The notes: generated from the sequence alone by a model not told the origin. A DNA stretch of 27,445 nt from Thermoleophilia bacterium UBA6103 (GCA_002423545.1 DIWP01000029.1:31290-58734), one strand, 5' to 3'; shown: positions 9,312 to 17,564, counted from the first letter of the stretch. Translations and numbers: made by a program.

Positions 9312-10442
9312 TCAGAAGTACGACTGCAGCGTCCCCGTACGCCGCACGTCGACGGTCGCGCAGTGGAACCCGCCGCCGATGGTCTCGAAGTCCCAGAACG
9401 GACACTCGATCGGTTCAAAGCCCCACTTCTTGAGCTGCCGCACGAACTCGTCCTCGCCCTTGCTGACGACGATGCGCTTCTCATCGAGCATCAGCACGTT
9501 CATCATGATCCAGCGGCTGCAGTTGTACATCGGGTGGCTCTCGGGCATCTGCGGCGGTGGGCAGGTCAGCACCTCCCAGCCGGCTTGCTCGAACATCGGC
9601 GGCACCGCCTTGATGCGCTCCGGGTTGATGAGCAGCTTGCCCGGGGCCAGCGGATAGAAGGTGGCGTCGATGTGCATCGGGTGGGTGTCGTAGTGCTCGA
9701 CCTCGTGGACGGCGTAGTCTGGGCCCAGGGTGCGGCGCACCCACTCGATGCCGGTCGCGTTGGTGCAGCTGGAGCGGATGGCGAAGAGATCGCGGCCGCA
9801 CTTGATGAAGTCGGCGGCATCGAAGAGGGGCTCGAACTCGGTGGGGAGGAAGCGCTGCGGCTCGCCCTCCTCCATCGGTACGAAGCCCTGGTCGTAGGAC
9901 TCATCCGAGAGCTGCGGACGGGGGGCCGAGAGCCACTGCGCGCCGCCGGCCCAGTACTCCTTGCAGAGGCTCTTGTAGGCGAGATGCTCGAAGTAGCGGG
10001 AGCGCCAGCCCATCGGCGCCTCGACGATCAGGTCACCGACGATGAGCAGCACGTCGCGCGGCATCAGCGCGTAGAGCGAGCTGGGCAGCGACCAGTCCGG
10101 GGTGGCTATCGGCTTCTCCCAGGCGAAGCGCTCGGGACGGCGGACTCTCACCCCTTCGGACTCGAGGATGTGGACGAAGGCCTCGATGTCGGCCTCGGCC
10201 TTCTTGAGCTGCTCGGCCGGCCAGCGGCTGCCGCCCCAGAGCTTGAAGTAGTCCCAGGTACGCTTGTCGTGGACCACCGCCGGCATGATGTCATCCCACG
10301 GCGGCACCAGGGCGTCCTCCACGATGCCGACCACGACCTCCTCAAGGGGGTCCCACTCGTTGTAGGTGGAGACGGGGGGAGCGCCGGTCTCTGGGTTCGG
10401 CCGGGCGGGCGGCGGAGTGGACCGCTGTGGGTCGCGGGACAT
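9312..10442 (-). CDS. L-arginine:glycine amidinotransferase-like enzyme (AGAT family)
   Basis: 376 aa. AGAT moves the amidino group of arginine to glycine, giving guanidinoacetate and ornithine, through a covalent amidino-cysteine. The sequence resembles vertebrate AGAT as I recall it: STYNEWDPLEEVVVG at 25-39, FDAADFIKCGRDLF with Asp211, NPERIKAVPPMFEQAGW, PMHIDATF with His257 preceded by the methionine found in AGAT, NVLMLDEKR, and GGGFHCATVDVRRTGTLQSY with catalytic Cys361. The StrB1-type inosamine amidinotransferases are the other candidates, but no aminoglycoside genes are present. The ATG at 10442 has AGGAGG 4 nt upstream. It follows the glycerate kinase gene by 96 nt on the same strand and is probably the last gene of the glycine-riboswitch operon. 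The reverse reaction, yielding glycine from guanidinoacetate, is also possible. Confidence 0.88.
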   Translation of the reverse strand: MSRDPQRSTPPPARPNPETGAPPVSTYNEWDPLEEVVVGIVEDALVPPWDDIMPAVVHDKRTWDYFKLWGGSRWPAEQLKKAEADIEAFVHILESEGVRVRRPERFAWEKPIATPDWSLPSSLYALMPRDVLLIVGDLIVEAPMGWRSRYFEHLAYKSLCKEYWAGGAQWLSAPRPQLSDESYDQGFVPMEEGEPQRFLPTEFEPLFDAADFIKCGRDLFAIRSSCTNATGIEWVRRTLGPDYAVHEVEHYDTHPMHIDATFYPLAPGKLLINPERIKAVPPMFEQAGWEVLTCPPPQMPESHPMYNCSRWIMMNVLMLDEKRIVVSKGEDEFVRQLKKWGFEPIECPFWDFETIGGGFHCATVDVRRTGTLQSYF

Positions 10443-10538
10443 GGCGCCTCCTGAAAGGGTGTGGTGCAGCATGGTCTTGTGCGGATCTCCGGTACGGCAC
10501 GGGAGGGTACCACGACTGCGTCCGGCTGTCCGAGGCGG

Positions 10539-11975
10539 CTATGCACGCTGGATGAGGATGGCGCGGTAGTCGTTGATGTTGGTGCGCGTGGGACCGGTTA
10601 CGACGAGGTCGTCGAGAGCCTCGAAGAAGGTATACGCGTCGTTGTCGGCGAGCAGAGCCGTGGCATCCAGGCCGGCGGTGGCGGCGCGAGCGAGCGTGTC
10701 CGGCGTCACGACGGCGCCGGCGTTATGCTCGATGCCGTCGATGCCGTCGGTGTCGGCAGCGATGGCAGAGATCCCCGGACGCGCGCCCAGGCTCAAGGCG
10801 AGCGAGAGGGCGTACTCCGTGTTGCGCCCTCCGCGCCCGGCGCCGCGGACCGTCACCGTGGTCTCGCCGCCGGACAGGACGATGCACGGGGCTTTCGGAA
10901 CGGTCTGGGCCAGGGGGTCCAGGTCGCCGGCCGGGGCGGCGTAGGACACCAGACCGGCGCGCAGCATGGCCAGGGCGCTTGGCCGGTCGGAGCGCGCCAG
11001 GGCCAGGGCCAGGCGCGCGTGCGCTGTGCCCACATCGCGCGCCTCACCCTCGATGGCGTCGCCGAGGACCAGCGGTGTGATGCCGACGCGACGGGCCACC
11101 GTGGCCGTGGCGGCGAGGGCGTCGCGAGCGGTCGCCAGCATCACGAGCTCGTCGTCGGCGAAAGCGGGGTCGCCGGGCTTCGGTGTCTCCGCGATGCGGC
11201 CTTCGGTGCCGGCGAGCAGGTGCATCCCGACGGAGGTCGGAGGGTCGATACCGTACTCCTCGAGCGTGTGCAGCGCCTCGACGAAGGTGGTGGGATCGGG
11301 CACCGTCGGTCCCGACGCGATGACCGAAGGGTCGTCGCCGGGCACGTCACTGATGAGGTAGGTGACGACGCGAGCAGGGTGCGCTGCCTCGGCGAGCCGG
11401 CCGCCCTTGATCGCCGAAAGATGCTTGCGGACGCTGTTGATGCGGTCGATAGGCGCGCCGCTGCGCAGCAGGGCGCGGTTGACCGTCTGCTTGTCTTCCA
11501 GCGTGACGCCGGGCGCGGGGGCGGCGAGCAAAGCCGAGCCGCCGCCGCTGATGAGGCAGATCAGAAGGTCGTCGCGGTCGAGGCTGCCGGCGAGCTCGAG
11601 GATACGGCCGGCGGCGGCGCGGCCGGCCGTATCCGGCACCGGGTGGGCGGCCTCGACGACGTCGATCCGGCGCGTCGGCACGCTGTGGCCGTAGCGGGTG
11701 ACCACCAGACCTGAAAGGCGGTCGAGGGGGCTCGGCCACTCGGCCTCGACGGCCGCGGCCATGGCCGCGGCCGCCTTGCCCGCGCCGACGATGAGCACGC
11801 GGCCCGACGGCGGCTCCGGCAGACGACCGGCGAGCAGTCGTGCAGGTGTCGCTGCGGCGATCGCCGTGAGGAAGAGCGAGCGCAGATAGGGGCTGGGATC
11901 TCCGGGGGCGACCGGTGTCACCGGTCGCCCCCGGCTGTCGTGCCCGCCCGGCGCTCGCCCCGGCCGCGACGGCAC
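10539..11975 (-). CDS. Glycerate 2-kinase (class II, MOFRL family)
   Basis: Phosphorylates D-glycerate to 2-phosphoglycerate. 478 aa. The N-terminal domain carries RVLIVGAGKAAAAMA, LISGGGSALLAAP, NSVRKHLSAIKGGRLAEAA and LISDVPGDDPSVIASGP; the C-terminal MOFRL part has LSGGETTVTV, GRGGRNTEYALSLAL and AADTDGIDG. These are class II glycerate kinase hallmarks. In this operon it takes the D-glycerate made by the hydroxypyruvate reductase. The start is uncertain: GTG at 11975 gives a short extra N-terminus; an internal GTG about 20 codons later, preceded by GGGGG, begins closer to the domain. The gene lies 43 nt after the GcvT-SHMT fusion gene. Confidence 0.9.
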   Translation of the reverse strand: MPSRPGRAPGGHDSRGRPVTPVAPGDPSPYLRSLFLTAIAAATPARLLAGRLPEPPSGRVLIVGAGKAAAAMAAAVEAEWPSPLDRLSGLVVTRYGHSVPTRRIDVVEAAHPVPDTAGRAAAGRILELAGSLDRDDLLICLISGGGSALLAAPAPGVTLEDKQTVNRALLRSGAPIDRINSVRKHLSAIKGGRLAEAAHPARVVTYLISDVPGDDPSVIASGPTVPDPTTFVEALHTLEEYGIDPPTSVGMHLLAGTEGRIAETPKPGDPAFADDELVMLATARDALAATATVARRVGITPLVLGDAIEGEARDVGTAHARLALALARSDRPSALAMLRAGLVSYAAPAGDLDPLAQTVPKAPCIVLSGGETTVTVRGAGRGGRNTEYALSLALSLGARPGISAIAADTDGIDGIEHNAGAVVTPDTLARAATAGLDATALLADNDAYTFFEALDDLVVTGPTRTNINDYRAILIQRA

Positions 11976-12018
11976 CCACGTGCTCGCCTCTCGCCGGGGC
12001 TGCTGCCGGGCATCGGCC

Positions 12019-14808
12019 TCACAGCAGCGTCGAGAGGCGGTCGAGCTCGGCCCGGTACTGCGCCGAGCTGAAGCAGTAGCCCAGGTCGAGGAATCGGGCC
12101 CTCAGGGCGTCCACTTTGTCCCGGACGGCGGTACCGTCGACGATGACGGCTTTCATCAGCTCGGCCAGCTCCGCGAAGTCGGCGGGACCCATGCCGAAGC
12201 GCGTCATCTCGCTGACGCCCAGCCGCAGAGCGCCGGCCGCCGAGAAACCCTCTTCGTCGGGCGCCGCCTGGTAGTTGCAGACGATGTCGTTGTCTTCCAG
12301 CCGTCGTGCGACCTCCGGACCCTCTCCGTAGCCGACGCGGACGATGACCTGGTGGGTCTCAGTGTAGTCATCGGCCGGGTCGCCGCAGACATCGAGCCCC
12401 TGGTCCTTGAGCTGGTGCGCAAAGGCCTTGGCGTTGCCGATCACCGCTCTCTGATAGTCGTCCTTGAAGTGGTTCATCTCGTAGGTCGCCATCAGCAGGC
12501 CGAGCAGAGTGCCGAGGTGATGGTTGCTCACCGAACCCGGGAAGGCACGGCGCTGGATGGCCTCCCAGAGATCGTAGCGCTCCGCGGGCTCCTTGAAGGC
12601 GCAACCGATGATGCCTCGTTGCGGGCCGAAGAACGTCTTGTGAGTGGAGCCGGTCACCAGGTCGGCCCCTTCCTTGAACGGCTCCTGGAAATGCGGCCCG
12701 ATGAGGCCCAGCACGTGCGCCATGTCGTACATGACCACGGTATCGAGACCTTGCTCGTCGATGAACGCGCGGATCTCGGCGACCGGCTCGCGGCAGATCA
12801 CCATGCTCTTGCCGAAGATGATCAGCTCGGGCCGATACTCGAGGAGCATCCGCTTGGTCTCGGCCACATCCATCTTGAACGGGTTGTCCGGCAGCATCGG
12901 GAAGTTCTCGACGGCCGGCATGTCCGTGCCGGGGTCGCGGGCCACGAAATCACGCAGGGCGCCCATCGGCTGGGCACTCAGGTGACCGCCCTTGACGATG
13001 TGGTTGTTCATCACCTGGCGGATGCGCCGTGGCTCGCTCTTGGGGTCGGCCCGGTTGAGGTACTCGACCATGGCGCTGAAGACACAGGTGTTGGCCATCT
13101 GGCCGCTGATCACCCGCGTCTCGACCTCGGGACAGCCGAGGTAGTCGCGCATCTCGACGATCAGCTGTCGCTCGACCTCATCGATGAAGTCGGTGCCCTG
13201 GTAGTAGAAGACCTCTGCGTCGTAGAACGCCTCGGCCTGGCGATGCTCGGCGTAGCGGAACGCCGGGTCGCTGATCGACAGCAGGCGGACCATCGGGGAA
13301 GCGGTCATCTCCGAGGGGATGAGATTGATGGCTCGCCTCTGGCGCCACTCGTGGTTGTCGGCTGAGGCGCGCAGGAGGAGGGCGACCTTCGTGGGGATGT
13401 CGCCGCCGGCCGCCGGCTTCTCCTCGCAGGTACGGCCGAGGAAGATCGGCCGGGCGTACGGCGGCGCGTCGCTGCGCAGGTGCCAGTCAACGACGACCCC
13501 GGCGACGCGCTTGCCGCGGACGTCGACCTCGACCCGGTCGTCGGCGATGACGTCGCTGGAGACAAGGGCGAGGGCGATGGGGCGCAGTTCCTTCTCGTCG
13601 ATCAGGCGCTGCTCGAGTCCCTCGCCCTCGACACGCCACGCCGGCACCATCGTGCCGCTGGTGACCCAGCCGATCGGCTCGCCGGCGGTGCCGCGCGCGG
13701 TGACGGCCGCCGCCTCGTCGGGTGGCAGGCAGTCGGCGGCGACGTTCCCGTCGCCGCGGAAGACGTGGCTGCCCTGCCGGGCGACGCCGCGCCCGGCCAG
13801 CGCCACGGGCTGGATGATCCGCGGCAGGTCGGCGAGCCGCGAGTAGTCGCGGTGGACGATGCGCTTGTACGCGGCTTGCTGCTGTGCCAGGGGCGCCCGG
13901 CCGACGAACTCGCCTTTGACCGGCGAGAGGCTCACCGCCAGCTTGGCCAGAGGGACGGCGAAGATCGGGATCTCATGGCCTTCGGGGTCTTCGCCGAACT
14001 CCTGCCCATACAGCGGCAGGCCGGCCTCGAGCCGCAGGGTGTCGCGGGCGCCGAGGCCCACAGGGACGGCCCCGGCCGCGAGCAGCGCGTCCCAGATGGC
14101 CGGGCCACGCTCGGCGGGGGCGAAGAACTCGAAACACACCGGCTCGCCGGTGTATCCCGTACGAGCCACCCAGACATCGGTCCCGGCCAGCCGGATGGTG
14201 CTGAGCTGGTTGCGCCACGGATCGGGCAGCAGGCCGTCCTCCATGAGGCTCTCGACGATGGCCCGGGACTGGGGGCCCTGCAGGCTGAGCATGACGATCT
14301 CTGCGCTCCTGTCCTGCATCGTGAGAGGTCCGAGATCGGGCACCGGAGCGCCGCCCGAAGCCGGGCAGCCGGACGATGAGCCGCTCGCGGCCAGCAGCGC
14401 CTGGAAATGGTCCCAGTCTTTCTGCCGATTGGCGGCGTTGACCACAAGCAGGTATTCGTCCTCCACAAACCGGTAGAGATACGCGTCGTCGACAGCGCCG
14501 CCGGTGGCGGTGGGGATGATCGTGTACTGCGCTTCGCCGACCTCGAGACCGGCGCAGTTGTTGGTAAGTGCGAACTGCAGGAACGGCACCGCCCCGGGCC
14601 CGCCGAACACGAAGCGGCCCATATGGCTGACGTCGAAGAGGCCGGCGTGGCGGCGGGTCGCCAGATGCTCCTCGACGATGCCGGTCGGGTACTGCACCGG
14701 CATCTCCCAGCCCCCGAACTCGATGAGGCGGGCGCCGGCGGCCACATGGCGGTCGTAGAGCGCGGTCCGCCGCAGGGCCGGCGTGCCGGTGTCTTCAACG
14801 GCGCTCAT
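12019..14808 (-). CDS. GcvT-serine hydroxymethyltransferase fusion protein
   Basis: 929 aa in one uninterrupted frame. Residues about 12-455 are a GcvT/aminomethyltransferase-type folate domain: TALYDRHVAAGARLIEFGGW, DVSHMGRF, the conserved acidic VDDAYLY (Asp107/108), LVVNAANRQKDW and ARTGYTGEP. Residues about 475-929 are a divergent SHMT: INLIPSEMTASPMVR, YYQGTDFIDEVE where ordinary SHMT has YYGGCE, VKGGHLSAQPMG, YDMAHVLGLIG (Asp695, His698) and the PLP lysine Lys724 in TGSTHKTFFGPQRG. GcvT makes 5,10-methylene-THF from the aminomethyl group carried by GcvH; SHMT adds that carbon to a second glycine to give serine. The fusion would place both folate sites on one chain. GcvP, GcvH and Lpd are not in the window. 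The ATG at 14808 has GGAGG 7 nt upstream. Confidence 0.93.
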   Translation of the reverse strand: MSAVEDTGTPALRRTALYDRHVAAGARLIEFGGWEMPVQYPTGIVEEHLATRRHAGLFDVSHMGRFVFGGPGAVPFLQFALTNNCAGLEVGEAQYTIIPTATGGAVDDAYLYRFVEDEYLLVVNAANRQKDWDHFQALLAASGSSSGCPASGGAPVPDLGPLTMQDRSAEIVMLSLQGPQSRAIVESLMEDGLLPDPWRNQLSTIRLAGTDVWVARTGYTGEPVCFEFFAPAERGPAIWDALLAAGAVPVGLGARDTLRLEAGLPLYGQEFGEDPEGHEIPIFAVPLAKLAVSLSPVKGEFVGRAPLAQQQAAYKRIVHRDYSRLADLPRIIQPVALAGRGVARQGSHVFRGDGNVAADCLPPDEAAAVTARGTAGEPIGWVTSGTMVPAWRVEGEGLEQRLIDEKELRPIALALVSSDVIADDRVEVDVRGKRVAGVVVDWHLRSDAPPYARPIFLGRTCEEKPAAGGDIPTKVALLLRASADNHEWRQRRAINLIPSEMTASPMVRLLSISDPAFRYAEHRQAEAFYDAEVFYYQGTDFIDEVERQLIVEMRDYLGCPEVETRVISGQMANTCVFSAMVEYLNRADPKSEPRRIRQVMNNHIVKGGHLSAQPMGALRDFVARDPGTDMPAVENFPMLPDNPFKMDVAETKRMLLEYRPELIIFGKSMVICREPVAEIRAFIDEQGLDTVVMYDMAHVLGLIGPHFQEPFKEGADLVTGSTHKTFFGPQRGIIGCAFKEPAERYDLWEAIQRRAFPGSVSNHHLGTLLGLLMATYEMNHFKDDYQRAVIGNAKAFAHQLKDQGLDVCGDPADDYTETHQVIVRVGYGEGPEVARRLEDNDIVCNYQAAPDEEGFSAAGALRLGVSEMTRFGMGPADFAELAELMKAVIVDGTAVRDKVDALRARFLDLGYCFSSAQYRAELDRLSTLL

Positions 14809-14839
14809 CGTGCGGCCTCCCGGTCGTGTGGTGCGGCCA

Positions 14840-16036
14840 TCACGCGCTCTCCACCCAGGCCTTCAGCTTGCCGAGGCCCTCCTCGATCTGGTCGGCGTCG
14901 ATGCCGGAGTAGGCTATGCGCACGTACTTGCGCGTCTCGCCCGGCAGGGCGCGGCCGAAGTGCAGCCGCGTACAGAACGAGCAGCCGGTGTTGTGCAGCG
15001 ACCCGAGGCGGAAGTCGTCGTAGTCGGCGGCGCCGACCCGCTCCATCGCCTCGGTGACGTCGGGGAACAGGTAGAAGGTCGCGGTCGGGGAGTAGCAGCT
15101 GACGCCGGGGATCGCGTTGAGCGCGTCCGCGGCGACGTCGCGTCGCTTCTGCAGGATGCCGAGGATCTCGGCGGCGCCGCTCTGATCGCCGGTGAGCGCC
15201 TCGACGCCGGCCCACTGCACGAAGTGGTTGGTACAGCTCTCCTCATTGACGTTGAGGGTGGCGATGACGGCGATGACGTCGGCCGGGCCGATCGCCCCGC
15301 CGAGCCGCCAGCCTGTCATGGCGAACTTCTTGGAGAACGTGTAGAGGATCACGGTGCGCTCGGCCATGCCCGGCAGCGCCGCGATGGACAGCGGCTCACC
15401 GCCGTAGCGCACATCCCAGTAGGCCTCGTCGGAGAGTACGTAGAGGTCGTGCTTGATGGCCAGCTCGGCCAGCGCCTCGATCTCGCTGCGCGGGCTCACG
15501 GCGCCGGTGGGGTTGTGCAGGTTGTTGAAGATGATGGCCCGCGTCTTCGGCGTGATGGCGCCCTCAATGGCGTCGAAATCGAGGAGGAAGTTCTCCTCGC
15601 CCGGGACGAAGCCGTACGGGACGGCCTTGGCGCCCTGGAACTCGATCTGGCTTTCGTAGATCGGGAAGCCGGGGTTGGGGTAGAGGACCTCGTCGCCAGG
15701 GTTGACCAGGGCGAGGAGGAACTTCTCGATGACCGGCTTGCCGCCGGGCTGGATGGCGACGTTCTCGGGGCCCAGCTTCATGCCGTGTGTGGCGGCCACC
15801 TCGGCGGCCAGCGCCGCGCGCAGAGCCGGGATGCCGCCGTTGGGGCAGTAGCCGGTCTTGCCGCCGCGCATGGCCTCGATGGCGGCCTCCTGGACGTTGG
15901 CCGGCGTGGCGAGGTTCATGTCGCCGATGTGGAACGGGTAGACCTTGTTGCCGGCGGCGGCGTACGCGGCAGCCTCGGCGGAGACGGCAAAGGCGGTCTC
16001 GGTGCCCAGACGGGCGACCCTGTCTGCGAGCTTCAT
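14840..16036 (-). CDS. Class I/II pyridoxal-phosphate aminotransferase
   Basis: 398 aa, fold type I PLP enzyme of the aspartate aminotransferase superfamily. Visible are GKTGYCPNGGIPALR, YPNPGFPIYES, NNLHNPTGAVSP (Asn175), LSDEAYWDVRY, and the PLP lysine Lys236 in TFSKKFAMTGWRLGG; the substrate-carboxylate arginine is in YVRIAYSG. Sequence alone does not give the substrate. Its position between hydroxypyruvate reductase and SHMT makes serine:pyruvate or serine:glyoxylate transamination to hydroxypyruvate the most sensible role. This would be a different family from the plant serine:glyoxylate aminotransferase, so it is an inference. Its ATG overlaps the upstream stop (ATGA), showing translational coupling; 31 nt separate it from the fusion gene. 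Confidence 0.9.
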   Translation of the reverse strand: MKLADRVARLGTETAFAVSAEAAAYAAAGNKVYPFHIGDMNLATPANVQEAAIEAMRGGKTGYCPNGGIPALRAALAAEVAATHGMKLGPENVAIQPGGKPVIEKFLLALVNPGDEVLYPNPGFPIYESQIEFQGAKAVPYGFVPGEENFLLDFDAIEGAITPKTRAIIFNNLHNPTGAVSPRSEIEALAELAIKHDLYVLSDEAYWDVRYGGEPLSIAALPGMAERTVILYTFSKKFAMTGWRLGGAIGPADVIAVIATLNVNEESCTNHFVQWAGVEALTGDQSGAAEILGILQKRRDVAADALNAIPGVSCYSPTATFYLFPDVTEAMERVGAADYDDFRLGSLHNTGCSFCTRLHFGRALPGETRKYVRIAYSGIDADQIEEGLGKLKAWVESA

Positions 16037-17202
16037 GATCTCTCCTCCATCGCGTCATTGAAGTATGGCAGGCCGAGCTCGTCGGCGTTGACGATGCTGG
16101 GAGCCGCCGCCGGGGCTTCCGCTGTGAGGAAGACGAGCACGTCGGGGCGGTTCCAGACCGGCGCGCCGTCGAGCATGGCGACGGCATTGCGGGCAGCCAG
16201 GACGGCCATGCCCTGGCGGGTCCAGCCGGTCGCCGAGCCCAGATGCGGCACCATGACCACATTGGGCAGGTCGCTGAGCCCGGGCTGGATGCGCGGCTCG
16301 TCCTCGAAGACGTCGAGCGCGGCGTAGAAATCGGGATGGGTGCGGCAGTGCTCGACGAGCGCCTTCTCGTCGTGCAGGGGTCCGCGGCTCGAGTTGACGA
16401 AGATGGCATGTGGCTTCATGGCCGCGAACTGCCGGGCGCCGAAGAGGTGGTGGGTGCTCTCATCGAGGACGGTGTGGACGCTGACCACGTCTGCCGCGGC
16501 GAGCAGCTCGTCGAGTGACTCGGCCCTGCGGCAGGTCACGGCGGGCTCGCCGTGCGTCTCGAGGAAGGCGCCGTAGTCGCGGACGTAGTCCTCGAGCGCC
16601 TCGTTCGGGAAGGGGTCGTGGTAGACGAGGTCCATCTTGTGGCCCTCGACCATCATCCGCGCATAGGTGGTCCCGATGCGTCCCGCTCCGACGATGCCCA
16701 GAGTCTTACGCCACAGCAGCTTGCCGAGCATCAGCATCGGCAGCCAGCCGCAGTCGGCGAAGCTGCCGCTGCGCACGAACGCGTCGCCTTCGGCGATACG
16801 CCGTGCGGCGGCGAAGGTGAGAGCCACCGTGAGCTCGGAGGTCGTCTCGGTGAGCACGCCGGGCGTGTTGCCGACCGGCAGGCCGAGGCGCGTCGCGGCG
16901 GCGATGTCGATGTTGTTGAAGCCGACGGCGTAGTTGGAGAGGACGCGGCCGCCGGCAGCCGCAAGCTTCTTCAGGAGTGGGGCCTGCCAGGCCTCGGTGA
17001 GCTGCCCGATGACCGCCGCGCACTCGTCGCCGATCGCTCTCTCGATCGCCGCCGGCGTGAGGATGGTACGGGAATCGCTGACCTCGACCCGGCAGTCGGC
17101 TGCGATCAGGGTCTGCAGCCAGCGCTCGCCGGGCAGCTCCTTGGTCACGACGACGCGACGGCCACCGCCGGGGTTGTGGGTGGTCCAGGGACTCTGCGTC
17201 AT
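16033..17202 (-). CDS. NAD(P)H-dependent hydroxypyruvate reductase (plant HPR1-like)
   Basis: Reduces hydroxypyruvate to D-glycerate. 389 aa, D-2-hydroxyacid dehydrogenase family. The Rossmann motif is GIVGAGRIGTTYARMMVEG (169-187). Catalytic residues are Arg273 (NSSRGP), Glu302 (DVFEDEP) and His320 (VPHLGSAT). Beyond the family motifs it matches plant peroxisomal HPR1 as I recall it, in VVTKELPGERWLQTLI, NYAVGFNNIDI, VGNTPGVLTETTSELT, and the unusual C-terminal tail PSIVNADELGLPYF. Plant HPR1 is 386 aa. This makes the substrate call firmer than for most of the family. First gene of the riboswitch operon, with AGGAGG before the ATG. Confidence 0.92.
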   Translation of the reverse strand: MTQSPWTTHNPGGGRRVVVTKELPGERWLQTLIAADCRVEVSDSRTILTPAAIERAIGDECAAVIGQLTEAWQAPLLKKLAAAGGRVLSNYAVGFNNIDIAAATRLGLPVGNTPGVLTETTSELTVALTFAAARRIAEGDAFVRSGSFADCGWLPMLMLGKLLWRKTLGIVGAGRIGTTYARMMVEGHKMDLVYHDPFPNEALEDYVRDYGAFLETHGEPAVTCRRAESLDELLAAADVVSVHTVLDESTHHLFGARQFAAMKPHAIFVNSSRGPLHDEKALVEHCRTHPDFYAALDVFEDEPRIQPGLSDLPNVVMVPHLGSATGWTRQGMAVLAARNAVAMLDGAPVWNRPDVLVFLTAEAPAAAPSIVNADELGLPYFNDAMEERS

Positions 17203-17217
17203 GTCACCTCCTGTGAC
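17203..17217 (-). promoter_or_regulatory. Small hairpin presenting the HPR ribosome binding site
   Basis: GTCAC/GTGAC forms a 5-bp stem directly before the start codon, with the AGGAG Shine-Dalgarno core in its 5-nt loop. It could tune initiation downstream of the riboswitch. Confidence 0.35.
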
Positions 17218-17222
17218 GGCAA

Positions 17223-17258
17223 GAGGACAGGGTGATGCAGACTCACCACCCTGTCCTC
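17223..17258 (-). terminator. Expression-platform hairpin of the glycine riboswitch
   Basis: A perfect 12-bp stem (17223-17234 with 17247-17258), extendable to 15 bp with one mismatch and a 6-nt loop, lies between the aptamer and the first gene. On the transcribed strand it is followed by UUGCC, a poor U tract. It is the natural candidate for a conditional terminator; glycine riboswitches over catabolic genes usually switch expression on. Confidence 0.6.
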
Positions 17259-17269
17259 CCCATCACCTC

Positions 17270-17395
17270 ACGGCGACGCTGAGTTCCAGGGACCCGTCGG
17301 ACCGCGGTCCGTTTGCCTGAGAGTTTCGGCGGGTGTCTTGTTCCGCTTTGCCCCTTCGGCGTCCACTCACCGTTGGTGGTGGACTCTCGCGCGAT
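17270..17395 (-). ncRNA. Glycine riboswitch (single aptamer with 3' ghost element)
   Basis: On the minus strand, the 5' GCGCGAGAG pairs with the 3' ACTCTC of the conserved core. Family-invariant segments are GCCGAAGGGGCAA, then CGCCGAAACTCTCAGGCAAA, then a GGACCGCGGTCC stem and a CTGGAACTC element. The first two segments are the glycine-aptamer core; the last is the partial ghost aptamer found 3' of singleton glycine riboswitches. It sits about 70 nt upstream of the HPR start, inside the transcript from the promoter at 17432-17460. It senses glycine, which agrees with the SHMT, GcvT and AGAT activities encoded downstream. I see only one full aptamer. Confidence 0.93.
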
Positions 17396-17431
17396 CGTCT
17401 GCCGGGTCGTCCTCGCGTTGCGGACGCAAGG

Positions 17432-17460
17432 AATCTAGCATCTCCGCAGGCATCAGGCAA
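17432..17460 (-). promoter_or_regulatory. Promoter of the glycine operon
   Basis: Minus strand: TTGCCT (17455-17460), a 17-bp spacer ending in TGC, an extended -10, then TAGATT (17432-17437). Transcription would start near 17425, about 30 nt before the riboswitch. Confidence 0.65.
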
Positions 17461-17550
17461 CGCTCCGCCGCTGAGCGCAGAACGCCGCTCCTGGGGCCTC
17501 GACACCGCGCCGTGCCACCATGACAGGTCGCGGGGTCTCGGCCCCTGAGC

Positions 17551-17556
17551 TACACT
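17551..17556 (+). promoter_or_regulatory. -10 box of trpS, leaderless arrangement
   Basis: TACACT ends 8 nt before the GTG at 17565, so the transcript would begin at or near the start codon. No good -35 box and no ribosome binding site are visible. Confidence 0.45.
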
Positions 17557-17564
17557 CCATTCCC

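Noticed and set aside
17396..17430. A second glycine aptamer upstream of the first
   Set aside because: Only about 30 nt separate the predicted transcription start from the aptamer, too short for another one, and no core motif is present.
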